Assembly (NCBI GenBank): GCA_004563195.1
Contig: SFTJ01000065.1
Location: forward strand, 1 to 16,064
Direction of reading: 5' to 3'
Length of the DNA stretch: 16,064 bases
From: a bacterium
GTDB lineage: Bacteria; Bacteroidota; Bacteroidia; Bacteroidales; Muribaculaceae
Positions 1 through 7,217 of this stretch are shown here, piece after piece. The first letter of the stretch is position 1; each line of letters opens with the position of its first letter. Made by a program: the position numbers and the translations under genes. The notes under the pieces are model-generated. The model ran no database searches and was not told the DNA's origin. It saw only the letters and a list, made by a program, of their open reading frames with translations.

Positions 1-96
1 ATGCCATTCGCCTTAACCGGACAAAAGATAATCCGCATAGGCATAAGCATCTCGCCCGAGACCCGCAACATCAGCGATTGCTTGATAGCCCGCTGA
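1..96 (+). CDS. 3' end of an unidentified CDS, truncated by the window edge
   Basis: Reading frame 1 is open from the first base to a TGA at 94-96 and encodes 31 residues, MPFALTGQKIIRIGISISPE and then TRNISDCLIAR. Codon choice (ATA and CGC common) matches the real genes nearby, and a hairpin that pairs best in plus-strand RNA follows at 131-163. I therefore read it as the C-terminus of a gene entering from the left; the ATG at position 1 is probably internal. I do not recognise the family. The stretch is short enough that a chance open frame remains possible. Confidence 0.4.
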   Translation: MPFALTGQKIIRIGISISPETRNISDCLIAR

Positions 97-130
97 TAAG
101 TTTGTAAACCCAATAGACCACTATTTTACT

Positions 131-163
131 ACATCGTTGTGCTCAATAATGGCGCAATGATGT
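131..163 (+). terminator. hairpin after the leftmost CDS, possible terminator
   Basis: The arms ACATCGTTGTGC (131-142) and GCGCAATGATGT (152-163) pair over 12 bp around a 9-nt loop. Two of the pairs are G-U wobbles in plus-strand RNA and would be A-C mismatches in minus-strand RNA. The structure therefore favours the transcript coming from the left, not araC. No U-tract follows, so classical intrinsic termination is uncertain. Confidence 0.35.
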
Positions 164-185
164 GCTATGCCCATGTGCGAAGTGA

Positions 186-971
186 TTATATGGAGCCGAG
201 TCGGGCGGCTTTACGGTAGTGGGTCGGCGACATTCCGGTGTGTACCTTGAAATATTTGCGAAAAGTGAATTGTTCGGGGAAACCGAGTTCTTGGCTTATT
301 TCTTTGATGCTTTTTTCGCTTTTTTTGAGCAATGATTTGGCTGTTTGAGTGACGAATAGGGCAATAATCTGCGAGGGCGATTTTCCTAAGGTTTTGCGAA
401 TGGAGCGCGAGAAATACCCCGTAGACATATTGGCTTGCGAGGCATACCAAGCCACATCGCGATGCTGTGCAAAATTGAGGTGAAGCGACGCGAAAAACTG
501 CAGAATCACCGGCGACACCGTTTTGCCGCCAATTAGAGGGAGGGGCTTCAGACAGAATGCCTGATAGAAAATGTTTAGTATGGCTTTGAGCGTGGTCACC
601 TCTATGAGTTTGTTTATTACTGTGGCTTGAGAGGTATCGGGCGATGTCGCAATCTGTTCGTTTAGGGCTGCTATTTCGGCTATAGAGCGGCGAGTGTCGT
701 CAATCAATTCCGAATCAATCTTCACCATCGGATGCTCAAGGATAGAGGGAATCCATTCGGGCAACACCGAGCGCATGGTGGGGAAAAGCATCTGCACATC
801 GCCGGTAAGTTCGAGGAATAGAAAATCTTCACTTTGGTCTAATTCTTCAATCATAAATGCCGGCGACAACAGTTGCATTTTGCCCGGTGTGAGCGTATGC
901 AAAGTGTTGTTGATGAGCACACGCTGCCATCCTGCGGTGCATATTCGGTATCCTGCTTTAAGTTCTATCAT
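186..971 (-). CDS. AraC-family transcriptional regulator
   Basis: The product is a 261-residue cytoplasmic DNA-binding protein. Its C-terminal third carries the two helix-turn-helix motifs of the AraC family: the first around residues 170-200 (AWYASQANMSTGYFSRSIRK) and the second around 218-255 (IKEISQELGF, then FRKYFKVHTGMSPTHYR, which matches the family signature ending in G-x-SP-x-x-YR). The roughly 150-residue N-terminal half is an unassigned sensor region. The gene is divergent from the TolC-HlyD-ABC operon, with 195 bp between the two starts, the usual layout for a local regulator of an exporter. The start at 971 lies just downstream of a perfect TAATTTTG box (991-998, minus strand). 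Family assignment is firm; regulation of the neighbouring operon is inference, and the inducer is unknown. Confidence 0.92.
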   Translation of the reverse strand: MIELKAGYRICTAGWQRVLINNTLHTLTPGKMQLLSPAFMIEELDQSEDFLFLELTGDVQMLFPTMRSVLPEWIPSILEHPMVKIDSELIDDTRRSIAEIAALNEQIATSPDTSQATVINKLIEVTTLKAILNIFYQAFCLKPLPLIGGKTVSPVILQFFASLHLNFAQHRDVAWYASQANMSTGYFSRSIRKTLGKSPSQIIALFVTQTAKSLLKKSEKSIKEISQELGFPEQFTFRKYFKVHTGMSPTHYRKAARLGSI

Positions 972-986
972 AGTAGTCGCACGTTT

Positions 987-1072
987 TTTGCAAAATTATC
1001 AATATTTCGTCCTACTTTGCCCAAATTTTGGCTGTTTTTTGCCATGTTGGTTCGATTTTGCTCAATATTGGG
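987..1072. promoter_or_regulatory. cluster of TTTGC-type repeats, candidate operators
   Basis: TTTGC occurs on the plus strand at 987, 1016, 1038 and 1057. The last three continue as TTTGCCCAAATTTTGG, TTTGCCATGTTGG and TTTGCTCAATATTGGG, so each is a TTTGC core followed by a TTGG-like end. The 1016 copy contains the palindrome CCAAA-T-TTTGG (1021-1031) and the 1057 copy contains CAATATTG (1063-1070). The cluster sits between the divergent araC-family gene and the efflux operon, and overlaps or flanks both promoters. It is a candidate binding array for that regulator; function is inferred only from position and repetition. Confidence 0.4.
991..998 (-). promoter_or_regulatory. -7 box of the araC-family gene
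   Basis: On the minus strand this reads TAATTTTG, a full match to the Bacteroidetes -7 consensus TAnnTTTG, 20 nt before the ATG at 971. A TTTG complement (CAAA at 1022-1025) lies 23 nt upstream, slightly beyond the usual 19-21 nt spacing. The transcript would have a very short leader. Confidence 0.5.
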
Positions 1073-1078
1073 CGAGAA

Positions 1079-1114
1079 TTTACTTTTTAATGCCGATAAA
1101 TATATATTTCTTTG
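1079..1114 (+). promoter_or_regulatory. probable promoter of the efflux operon
   Basis: TATATTTC at 1103-1110 differs from TAnnTTTG only at its last base, and the overlapping TTTCTTTG (1107-1114) also differs at one base. A TTTA (1079-1082) lies 20 nt before the first box, in place of the -33 TTTG. The boxes are 50-60 nt before the TolC start at 1167. The match is imperfect, which would suit a promoter that needs an activator. Confidence 0.4.
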
Positions 1115-1166
1115 TAGTGAGATATTAAATACATTAAAGACCCCAAAAGAAACAGTAATACACGAT

Positions 1167-2450
1167 ATGAAGTTACGAACGATAATAGTCGCAGCGTGGC
1201 TGTTAGGAGGAGTGCTTTTGGCAAGTGGCGAAACACTCGAAGAGTGCAGGCAGCTTGCGCGCGACAACTATCCGCTTATCAAGCGCACCCAATTGCTGCG
1301 TATGTCGGAGCAATACACGGTGAGCAATATAAAGAAAGGATGGTTGCCACAAGTGGAAGTGAATGTTCAAGCCACCTATCAGAGTGGTGTTCCGGCATTG
1401 CCCGATGCTATGGTAGGGATGATAGAGAGCGCTATGGGCGAGATGAAGGGACTGAAGAACGATCAGTATCGCATAGGTGTGGATGTGCAGCAGACACTCT
1501 ACGATGGAGGTGTGATAGGAGCGCGTGGCAGCGAGAGTGCAGCGCAAGTGGCTGTGGAGCAAAGCCGCAATGAAGTGGACCTCTATGCCATAGGCAGCAA
1601 GGTGAATGATCTCTATTTCGGTATACTTTTGGTGGAGCAGCGAATGGCGCTGTGTGCCGAAATGCAGCACATGCTCGAAGCCAACGAGAAAAAGATAGCC
1701 AAGATGCTCGAAGGCGGAGTGGCTATGGAGAGCGACCACGATGCCATACGCGCCGAGTTGCTGGGTGCCGAGCAGCAGATGGCATCGCTCGAGATGCAAC
1801 GAGCCTCGCTGGTGAGAATGTTGAGTGTGTTTTGCGGTAAGCCCATCGATGGTTTTGAGATGCCTGCCGGAGCAACTGTGCTGAGCGATGACACATTTGC
1901 CCGACGCCCCGAAACGGCGCTTTTCGATAGCGAGATAGCCCTCACACGCAGCCAAGAACGAGTGCTCGATGCCGGTCTGTTGCCTCGAATAAGCCTGTTT
2001 GCCCAGGGCTATTACGGCTATCCGAGTCTTAATATGTATGAAGATATGTTTCGCCATCGCATGTCGCTCAACGGCATAGTGGGAGCGCGTGTGCAGTGGA
2101 CCATAGGTAATCTGTACGGGCATAAAAACGCAAAAGCGCTACTTGCCAACAGGCGGCAACAGATAGAAAACAGCCGCGAAGTGTTTGTGCTCAACAATAA
2201 GATGCTCAGCGCACAAGAGAGTGAAGCCATAGTCGGCTACGCTAAGGTGATAGCACACGACGATGAGATAATAGCGTTACTCACTGATGTCCGTAAGGCA
2301 GCAGAGGCAAAGCTCGAGCATGGGATAGTGGATGTAACCACCCTCATACAGCACATTACGAAAGAAAATCAGGCGCGAATCAATCGCTCCAACCACGAGA
2401 TAGAACAAATGCAACACATATATAATTTGAAATTTATCAACAACAACTGA
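1167..2450 (+). CDS. TolC-family outer membrane efflux protein
   Basis: The 427-residue product is the outer membrane channel of a tripartite exporter. It begins with a signal peptide (MKLRTIIVAAWLLGGVLLASG, cut near residue 21) followed by ETLEECRQLARDNYPLIKRT, the usual mature start of TolC/OEP proteins. Two OEP repeats follow, rich in Ala/Glu/Gln heptads that form the periplasmic coiled-coil barrel, with YQSGVP and LPRISLFAQGYYGYPSL typical of the strand regions. The frame is open much further upstream (to 873), but that part is antisense to araC and would bury the signal peptide, so the ATG at 1167 is chosen. No clear SD precedes it. The stop is 1 nt before the adaptor start, placing it first in a five-gene operon. 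Confidence 0.9.
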   Translation: MKLRTIIVAAWLLGGVLLASGETLEECRQLARDNYPLIKRTQLLRMSEQYTVSNIKKGWLPQVEVNVQATYQSGVPALPDAMVGMIESAMGEMKGLKNDQYRIGVDVQQTLYDGGVIGARGSESAAQVAVEQSRNEVDLYAIGSKVNDLYFGILLVEQRMALCAEMQHMLEANEKKIAKMLEGGVAMESDHDAIRAELLGAEQQMASLEMQRASLVRMLSVFCGKPIDGFEMPAGATVLSDDTFARRPETALFDSEIALTRSQERVLDAGLLPRISLFAQGYYGYPSLNMYEDMFRHRMSLNGIVGARVQWTIGNLYGHKNAKALLANRRQQIENSREVFVLNNKMLSAQESEAIVGYAKVIAHDDEIIALLTDVRKAAEAKLEHGIVDVTTLIQHITKENQARINRSNHEIEQMQHIYNLKFINNN

Positions 2451-2451
2451 T

Positions 2452-3339
2452 ATGAAACGCAACGCATATATTTTCCTAACAATGGCATTGGTGGCGGCAT
2501 CGTGCAACACCGATGAAGTGCGATATGATGCCTCCGGCGTGTTCGAAGCCACCGAAGTGGTGGTCAGCGCCAAGACACAAGGCGAGATATTGACAGTGTT
2601 GCCCGACGAGGGCGATGAGGTGGCTCAGGGTGACACCATTGCCGTTATCGATTCGCGTCAACTCCAATTGCAGCGCCGTGGCTTACAGAGCAATCGCGAA
2701 GCCACACGCCTGCGCAGCCTCGATGAATCGAAGCAGATAGCTTCGCTGCGCAGCCAGATTGACAATGCCAAACGCGAACAAGCCCGTTTTACCCAACTCC
2801 TCAAAGCAAAGGCAGCCACACAGAAACAAGTAGACGATATAACCTATCAGATAAGCACTCTCGAGGCACAACTGCAAGCTCTCACCGACCAAGTGAAGAG
2901 CCAAAACAGCAGTTTGGCTCAGCAAAGCGATGGCATAGAGAGCCAAATAGGCGTGGTGGACGTGCAGATGAGCGATGCCACCATCAGTGCACCTCTGAGC
3001 GGCACAGTGCTGCAGCGCTATGTGGAGCCCGGCGAATATGCCGTTCCCGGACGGGCCATTGTGAAGATAGCCGACCTAAGAGAGATGACCCTGCGAGCCT
3101 ATGTTACCGCCGACCAATATAATTCGCTCAAAATAGGGCAGAAGGTGAAGGTGTATGTAGATGGTGTGGATAAACCCTTTGCCGGCACTGTGAATTGGAT
3201 AGCTCAAAAGGCGGAATTTACCCCCAAAACCATCCAAACCAAAGACGAACGCGCCAATTTGGTTTATGCCGTGAAGATAGATGTGCCTAACGATGGAACC
3301 ATAAAGATAGGAATGTATGGCGATGTTGTGTTTGAATAA
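2452..3339 (+). CDS. HlyD/YbhG-like periplasmic adaptor, lipoprotein
   Basis: This 295-residue protein is the membrane fusion (adaptor) subunit linking the ABC permeases to the TolC channel. It starts with a lipoprotein signal peptide whose lipobox is VAASC, making Cys18 the lipidated residue. The order is then: first half of a lipoyl/barrel-sandwich domain (EATEVVVSAKTQGEILTVLP, about 33-65), an alpha-helical hairpin of Gln/Ala-rich coiled coil (about 70-165), the second lipoyl half (ATISAPLSGTVLQRYVEPGE), and a beta-barrel (TLRAYVTADQYNSLKIGQKV). HlyD adaptors of this small class are often anchored by an uncleaved signal; here lipidation is predicted. The start is 1 nt after the TolC stop, and the 3' end overlaps the ATPase start by 23 nt, implying coupled translation. 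Confidence 0.9.
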   Translation: MKRNAYIFLTMALVAASCNTDEVRYDASGVFEATEVVVSAKTQGEILTVLPDEGDEVAQGDTIAVIDSRQLQLQRRGLQSNREATRLRSLDESKQIASLRSQIDNAKREQARFTQLLKAKAATQKQVDDITYQISTLEAQLQALTDQVKSQNSSLAQQSDGIESQIGVVDVQMSDATISAPLSGTVLQRYVEPGEYAVPGRAIVKIADLREMTLRAYVTADQYNSLKIGQKVKVYVDGVDKPFAGTVNWIAQKAEFTPKTIQTKDERANLVYAVKIDVPNDGTIKIGMYGDVVFE

Positions 3340-4756
3340 CATAACTAAGAGCTACGGCAAGGTAGAAGCGCTCAAAGGCGTGACTCTGAGCATAGATGAG
3401 GGCGAGATATTCGGTCTTATCGGGCCCGACGGTGCAGGTAAGAGTACGCTCTTTCGCATTATGGCCACATTGCTGCTCAGCGATGCCGGAGAGTGCAGCA
3501 TCGATTCGCTCGATGTGATGCGCAACTATAAGGAAATCAGAAAAATAATAGGGTATATGCCCGGGCGCTTTTCGCTCTATCAAGACCTTACGGTGGAGGA
3601 AAATCTGCAGTTTTTTGCCACCACCTTCGGCACCGATATCGCGACAAACTATCACCTTGTGGCAGATATCTACAAGCAGATAGAACCTTTCAAGACACGC
3701 CGAGCCGGAAAACTCTCAGGCGGTATGAAGCAGAAACTTGCCCTGTCGTGTGCTCTGATACATGCGCCGAAGGTGCTCTTCCTCGATGAGCCCACCACCG
3801 GAGTAGACCCTGTGAGCCGAAGCGAATTTTGGGCTATGCTTCATCGCTTGCGCAGCGATTTCGGCATCACCATAGTGGTGAGCACACCATATCGCGACGA
3901 AGTGATGCAGTGCGACCGCATAGCACTGATGCATGCCGGCGAAGTGCAAGCCGTGGGCCGACCACAAGAAGTGATGCCACCCGAGCGCAATGTGGCTGAG
4001 CCACGACCCGACCTCAGCCACGCTCCCTATGTGATAGAGGCAAATAACCTCACCAAGCAGTTTGGCGACTTTGTTGCCACCGACCACATCTCGTTTGCCG
4101 TGCATAAGGGCGAAATATTCGGGTTTTTGGGTGCAAATGGAGCCGGCAAAACCACCGCTATGCGCATGTTGTGTGGATTGAGTCGACCCACTGCCGGCAA
4201 AGCCACCGTGGGCGGATATGATGTAGCCACCGAGAGCGAGCAAGTAAAAAAGCACATAGGCTATATGAGCCAAAAATTTGCGCTTTACGACGACCTCACG
4301 GTGCGCGAAAATCTGATGCTCTACGGCGGAATATATGGTATGAATCGCCGTGCAATAGTCCGCAAGACCGAAGATGTGATAGCAAGCCTCCAACTCGGCA
4401 ATCAAGCCGATGCCCTCGTGAAGAGTCTGCCATTGGGGTGGAAACAGAAACTGGCATTTGCCGTGAGTATTTTTCACAATCCGAGCATAGTGTTTCTCGA
4501 TGAGCCCACCGGCGGTGTGGATGCCGATACTCGCAAGCAGTTTTGGCAAGCCATATACAGTGCAGCCCGGAGCGGAATCACCGTGTTTGTCACCACCCAC
4601 TATATGGACGAGGCAGAGTATTGCGACCGCGTGTCGATAATGGTAGATGGCAAAATCGAAGCCCTCGACACCCCAGCCAACTTGAAACGTCACTATGGCA
4701 AGGACACTATGTACGACGTGTTTATGCATCTTGCCCGACAGGCAAGCCGCAGCTGA
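3317..4756 (+). CDS. fused double-ATPase ABC transporter subunit (YbhF-like)
   Basis: The 479-residue cytoplasmic subunit contains two nucleotide-binding domains in one chain and would power the two ABC-2 permeases. NBD1 has Walker A GPDGAGKST (36-44), signature LSGGMKQKLA and Walker B VLFLDEPTTGVDP, but its switch region reads VVSTPYRDEV where a functional H-loop has THYMDE. NBD2 has Walker A GANGAGKTT (about 272), Walker B IVFLDEPTGGVDA and an intact H-loop (VTTHYMDEAE), but its signature is LPLGWKQKLA rather than LSGGQ/M. As I recall, E. coli YbhF shows the same kind of asymmetry. The start overlaps the adaptor gene by 23 nt; ATG at 3323 is an equally good alternative. The substrate is not predictable beyond the broad drug/organic-cation range known for YbhFSR. 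Confidence 0.9.
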   Translation: MAMLCLNNITKSYGKVEALKGVTLSIDEGEIFGLIGPDGAGKSTLFRIMATLLLSDAGECSIDSLDVMRNYKEIRKIIGYMPGRFSLYQDLTVEENLQFFATTFGTDIATNYHLVADIYKQIEPFKTRRAGKLSGGMKQKLALSCALIHAPKVLFLDEPTTGVDPVSRSEFWAMLHRLRSDFGITIVVSTPYRDEVMQCDRIALMHAGEVQAVGRPQEVMPPERNVAEPRPDLSHAPYVIEANNLTKQFGDFVATDHISFAVHKGEIFGFLGANGAGKTTAMRMLCGLSRPTAGKATVGGYDVATESEQVKKHIGYMSQKFALYDDLTVRENLMLYGGIYGMNRRAIVRKTEDVIASLQLGNQADALVKSLPLGWKQKLAFAVSIFHNPSIVFLDEPTGGVDADTRKQFWQAIYSAARSGITVFVTTHYMDEAEYCDRVSIMVDGKIEALDTPANLKRHYGKDTMYDVFMHLARQASRS

Positions 4757-4765
4757 GATGCCGCG

Positions 4766-4771
4766 AAGGAG
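4766..4771 (+). promoter_or_regulatory. strong Shine-Dalgarno before a 12-codon micro-ORF
   Basis: AAGGAG lies 6 nt before an ATG at 4778. SD motifs this good are scarce in this window, where most starts have only A/T-rich leaders. It does not serve the permease ATG at 4813 directly, which is 41 nt away. Confidence 0.55.
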
Positions 4772-4777
4772 ATTATC

Positions 4778-4816
4778 ATGAAAGAAAAAACGTGCAAAAT
4801 CGATAGTAAGAGATGA
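4778..4816 (+). CDS. 12-codon micro-ORF coupled to the first permease
   Basis: This reads MKEKTCKIDSKR and stops at a TGA (4814-4816) that overlaps the permease ATG (4813-4815) as ATGA. It sits in the only real gap of the operon (56 nt) and has the AAGGAG ribosome site 6 nt upstream. The simplest reading is a translational coupler: ribosomes load at the strong site, terminate at ATGA and restart on the permease. It could instead be a chance frame in a spacer, or the remains of a longer protein start. No function is claimed for the peptide itself. Confidence 0.4.
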   Translation: MKEKTCKIDSKR

Positions 4817-5859
4817 AGCAGTTTAGAGCATTTGTATATAAAGAATTTCTACACATATATCGCGACTCGCGCACTATGCTCATTTTGCTGGTGATGCCGA
4901 TAGTGCTGATATGCCTTTTCGGATTTGCCATCACCACCGAGGTGAAGAACACCCGCGTGTGTGTGGTGGATGGTATGTGCGACGAAAACTCGCAGCGCAT
5001 AGTGACGCAAGTAGATGCCAACAGCTATTTCGATGTGGTGATGCATCGCCACGATGTGCACGATGCCGAGCGGCTGATGCGCAGCGGCAAAGTGGATGTG
5101 GTGCTCGTGCTCGATGCCGAACTCGGCGTGCAAGTGCTTGCCGACGGCACCGAACCCAATCAAGCGCAGATGCGAGCCGTGTATCTGCAGAACATACTCA
5201 GCCACATAGACCTCAACGGAGTGAATGTGCGTATGCTCTTCAATCCACAGCAGAAATCGGAGTATAATTTCGTGCCGGCAGTGATAGGAATGGTGATAAT
5301 GCTTATATGCGCCATGATGACGAGCGTGAGCATAGTGCGTGAGAAGGAGATGGGCACAATGGAAGTGCTGTTGGCTTCGCCCATACCTGCAATGACAATA
5401 ATTTTGGCAAAACTGGTGCCATATTTTGTGGTATCGAGTGTGAATGTGGTGAGTGTCCTTGCCCTGTCGAAATGGCTTTTTGGGTTACCCATGGTAACGT
5501 GGAGTGTGGCTTTAACATTTCTGCTGCTATCGTTGGTCTACATACTCGTGGCATTGTCGTTGGGGTTGATGATTTCCACCGCAGTCAATTCGCAGTTGGC
5601 GGCAATGTTGCTCTCGGTGTTGCTGATAGTGCCCACCGTGTATCTTTCGGGTATGATATTTCCACTCGAATCGATGCCCGCAGCTTTTCAGCGGGTGTCG
5701 GCGATAGTGCCTGCTCGCTGGTATATCAGTGCTGCACGCCGCTTGCTGGTGCAAGGCGTGGAGTTTGGCTATGTGTTCAAGGAGTTTGCCGTGTTATGCA
5801 TCGAAGCCGTAGCATTGGTGACCATTAGTTTGAAATTGTTTAAAACCCGACTGCAATGA
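4813..5859 (+). CDS. ABC-2 family permease, first subunit (YbhS/YbhR-like)
   Basis: This 348-residue inner membrane protein is half of the exporter's transmembrane pair. It has the ABC-2 layout. A short cytoplasmic N-terminus (KEFLHIYRDSRT) leads into a first transmembrane helix (about 21-41), followed by an extracytoplasmic domain of roughly 110 residues. A bundle of five helices runs from about residue 153. The cytoplasmic coupling loop REKEMGTMEVLLASPI lies after the second helix, and the family hallmark LSGMIFPLESMPAAFQRVS is near the end. The start is chosen from MKQFRAFVYKEF, the usual family N-terminus, and forms ATGA with the preceding micro-ORF. The stop overlaps the next permease by 4 nt (ATGA at 5856), so the two are probably made in equal amounts and pair as a heterodimer. 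Confidence 0.9.
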   Translation: MKQFRAFVYKEFLHIYRDSRTMLILLVMPIVLICLFGFAITTEVKNTRVCVVDGMCDENSQRIVTQVDANSYFDVVMHRHDVHDAERLMRSGKVDVVLVLDAELGVQVLADGTEPNQAQMRAVYLQNILSHIDLNGVNVRMLFNPQQKSEYNFVPAVIGMVIMLICAMMTSVSIVREKEMGTMEVLLASPIPAMTIILAKLVPYFVVSSVNVVSVLALSKWLFGLPMVTWSVALTFLLLSLVYILVALSLGLMISTAVNSQLAAMLLSVLLIVPTVYLSGMIFPLESMPAAFQRVSAIVPARWYISAARRLLVQGVEFGYVFKEFAVLCIEAVALVTISLKLFKTRLQ

Positions 5860-6968
5860 TACTGATTTATCTCATAGTAAAGGAGTTTAAGCAGATGTTG
5901 CGCAATGTGCTGCTGCCGGTGATATTTGTGCTGTTGCCACTTATGCTCACCAATCTCATTCCGCGCATAGCCACTCAAGAGATAAGCGGGCTGAAGTTTG
6001 TGGCTGTCGACAACGACCATAGCACGGCAAGCAGTCGCATCATACAAAAGATTTCGGCCTCGTCGTATATCGATTTAGCAGGTACGGCACCCGGCTATGA
6101 CGCCGCCATGCAAGCTATCAACAATGGTGATGCCGATATGATAGTGGAAATACCCCGTGGCTACGAGCGCAGTATGGTGCGAGGCGAGATGCAACCGGTG
6201 CAAGTGTCGGCCAATGCCACCAATGGCATGAAAGGCAGTATGTCGGGCATGTATGTGTCGCAGATATTGGCTCAATACCTGCAAGATGAAGGTGTGGAGA
6301 GCCATACGGTTACTGCCGGCGATGTATCGACCGCGACTGTAAGTGCGCGGTTTTTCTTCAATAGTCGATTAGACTACAAGATATTTATGATTCCCGCCAT
6401 TTTCACCCTATTAATGATATTGGTGGTGGGCTTTTTGCCCGCGCTCAACATAGTGAGTGAGAAGGAAAAAGGCACCATAGAGCAAATCAATGTGTCGCCC
6501 ATTGGCAAAATCACATTTATTCTCTCCAAGATTATCCCCTACGCCATAGTGGGACTGCTGATGACTGCCGAAGCCCTATTGGCATCGAAGGCAATATACG
6601 GCATAATGCCGCGCGGCAGTGTGGCGCTTTTGCTTGCCTCGTCGGTGCTGTTTGCCGTGGTGGTGTCGAGCATCGGGCTGATAATCTCCAACTTTTCGAG
6701 TACGCTGCAACAAGCCGCTCTAACCATGTTTTTCTTCCTTGTGGTGTTTGTCTTGATGTCGGGACTGCTCACGCCTGTGGCATCGATGCCACAGTGGGCA
6801 CAAGCAGTCACCACCGTCAATCCCACGCGCTATTTCATCGAGATAGCTCGCGGCATATATATCAAGGGCAGCACTTTCGGCGATTTGGTGCCACAATACA
6901 TAGCATTGGCAATATTTGCTATAGCAGGTTGGGTATGCGCCATAGCCAGCTATCGCAAGAAAGCATAA
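5856..6968 (+). CDS. ABC-2 family permease, second subunit (YbhR/YbhS-like)
   Basis: This 370-residue inner membrane protein is a paralogue of the preceding permease and its likely heterodimer partner. A first helix (about 14-34) is followed by an extracytoplasmic domain (about 40-170), then a helix bundle from about 173. The coupling loop is SEKEKGTIEQINVSPIG, and the C-terminal hallmark is LMSGLLTPVASMPQWAQ with NPTRYFIEIARGIYIKG. The protein ends with a short basic tail. Its start overlaps the upstream stop by 4 nt. It is the last gene of the operon; a terminator-like hairpin and the promoter of a tRNA gene follow. Confidence 0.9.
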   Translation: MILIYLIVKEFKQMLRNVLLPVIFVLLPLMLTNLIPRIATQEISGLKFVAVDNDHSTASSRIIQKISASSYIDLAGTAPGYDAAMQAINNGDADMIVEIPRGYERSMVRGEMQPVQVSANATNGMKGSMSGMYVSQILAQYLQDEGVESHTVTAGDVSTATVSARFFFNSRLDYKIFMIPAIFTLLMILVVGFLPALNIVSEKEKGTIEQINVSPIGKITFILSKIIPYAIVGLLMTAEALLASKAIYGIMPRGSVALLLASSVLFAVVVSSIGLIISNFSSTLQQAALTMFFFLVVFVLMSGLLTPVASMPQWAQAVTTVNPTRYFIEIARGIYIKGSTFGDLVPQYIALAIFAIAGWVCAIASYRKKA

Positions 6969-7005
6969 CCATTGCCGAGATTTATGGCAAGATTAGAGTA
7001 ATTTT

Positions 7006-7026
7006 TGAGAAAAATCTCACTTTTTT
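7006..7026 (+). terminator. terminator-like hairpin after the efflux operon
   Basis: TGAGA (7006-7010) and TCTCA (7015-7019) form a 5-bp stem around AAAA, followed by C and six Ts. The stem is short but the T-run is good. A second small hairpin (TTGCC 6972-6976 with GGCAA 6986-6990) lies between it and the stop codon. Confidence 0.45.
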
Positions 7027-7035
7027 GCGAAAAAA

Positions 7036-7068
7036 TTTGGAAGTAATGGGTAATGTTTGCTAACTTAG
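7036..7068 (+). promoter_or_regulatory. promoter of tRNA-Ala
   Basis: TTTG (7036-7039) is separated by 21 nt from TAACTTAG (7061-7068), which differs from TAnnTTTG at one base. Spacing and position, 20 nt before the tRNA, fit the Bacteroidetes housekeeping promoter. Confidence 0.6.
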
Positions 7069-7088
7069 CGCACCGAAAGGCAACTAAT

Positions 7089-7161
7089 GGGGTATTAGCT
7101 CATCTGGTAGAGCGCAACACTGGCAGTGTTGAGGTAAGCGGTTCGAGTCCGCTATGCTCCA
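7089..7161 (+). tRNA. tRNA-Ala, anticodon GGC
   Basis: The 73-nt cloverleaf is complete. The acceptor stem is GGGGTAT with ATGCTCC, the D arm is GCTC-loop-GAGC, the anticodon stem is CAACA/TGTTG with loop CTGGCAG (anticodon GGC at 7122-7124), and the T arm is AGCGG-TTCGAGT-CCGCT. The G3-U70 wobble, the identity element read by alanyl-tRNA synthetase, is present and agrees with the anticodon. The discriminator is A7161, and the following CGC shows that the 3' CCA is not encoded. It reads GCC (and GCU) codons. Confidence 0.97.
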
Positions 7162-7170
7162 CGCAATAAG

Positions 7171-7217
7171 GCACATATTCCGACGCATCGTCGTGGAATA
7201 TGTGCTTTTCTATTTTT
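7171..7217 (+). terminator. intrinsic terminator of the tRNA-Ala transcript
   Basis: GCACATATTCC (7171-7181) pairs perfectly over 11 bp with GGAATATGTGC (7195-7205). The loop itself can close through GACG/CGTC. TTTTCTATTTTT follows at 7206-7217. It lies 9 nt after the tRNA and ends an apparently single-gene transcript. Confidence 0.9.

Noticed and set aside
873..1166. 98-codon upstream extension of the TolC frame
   Set aside because: It runs antisense through the araC start and the shared promoter region, and would place about 98 residues before a good signal peptide at 1167.
1203..2123. 306-codon open frame on the minus strand within the TolC gene
   Set aside because: Antisense to a clear TolC family member; His/Leu-rich with no motif.
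3716..4729. 337-codon open frame on the minus strand within the ABC ATPase gene
   Set aside because: Antisense to the conserved second half of the ATPase; the ABC motifs on the plus strand explain the sequence fully.
7036..7205. tRNA-Ala as an integration site for a mobile element
   Set aside because: The tRNA is intact with its own promoter and terminator; no repeated 3' tRNA fragment, integrase or compositional change is seen around it.
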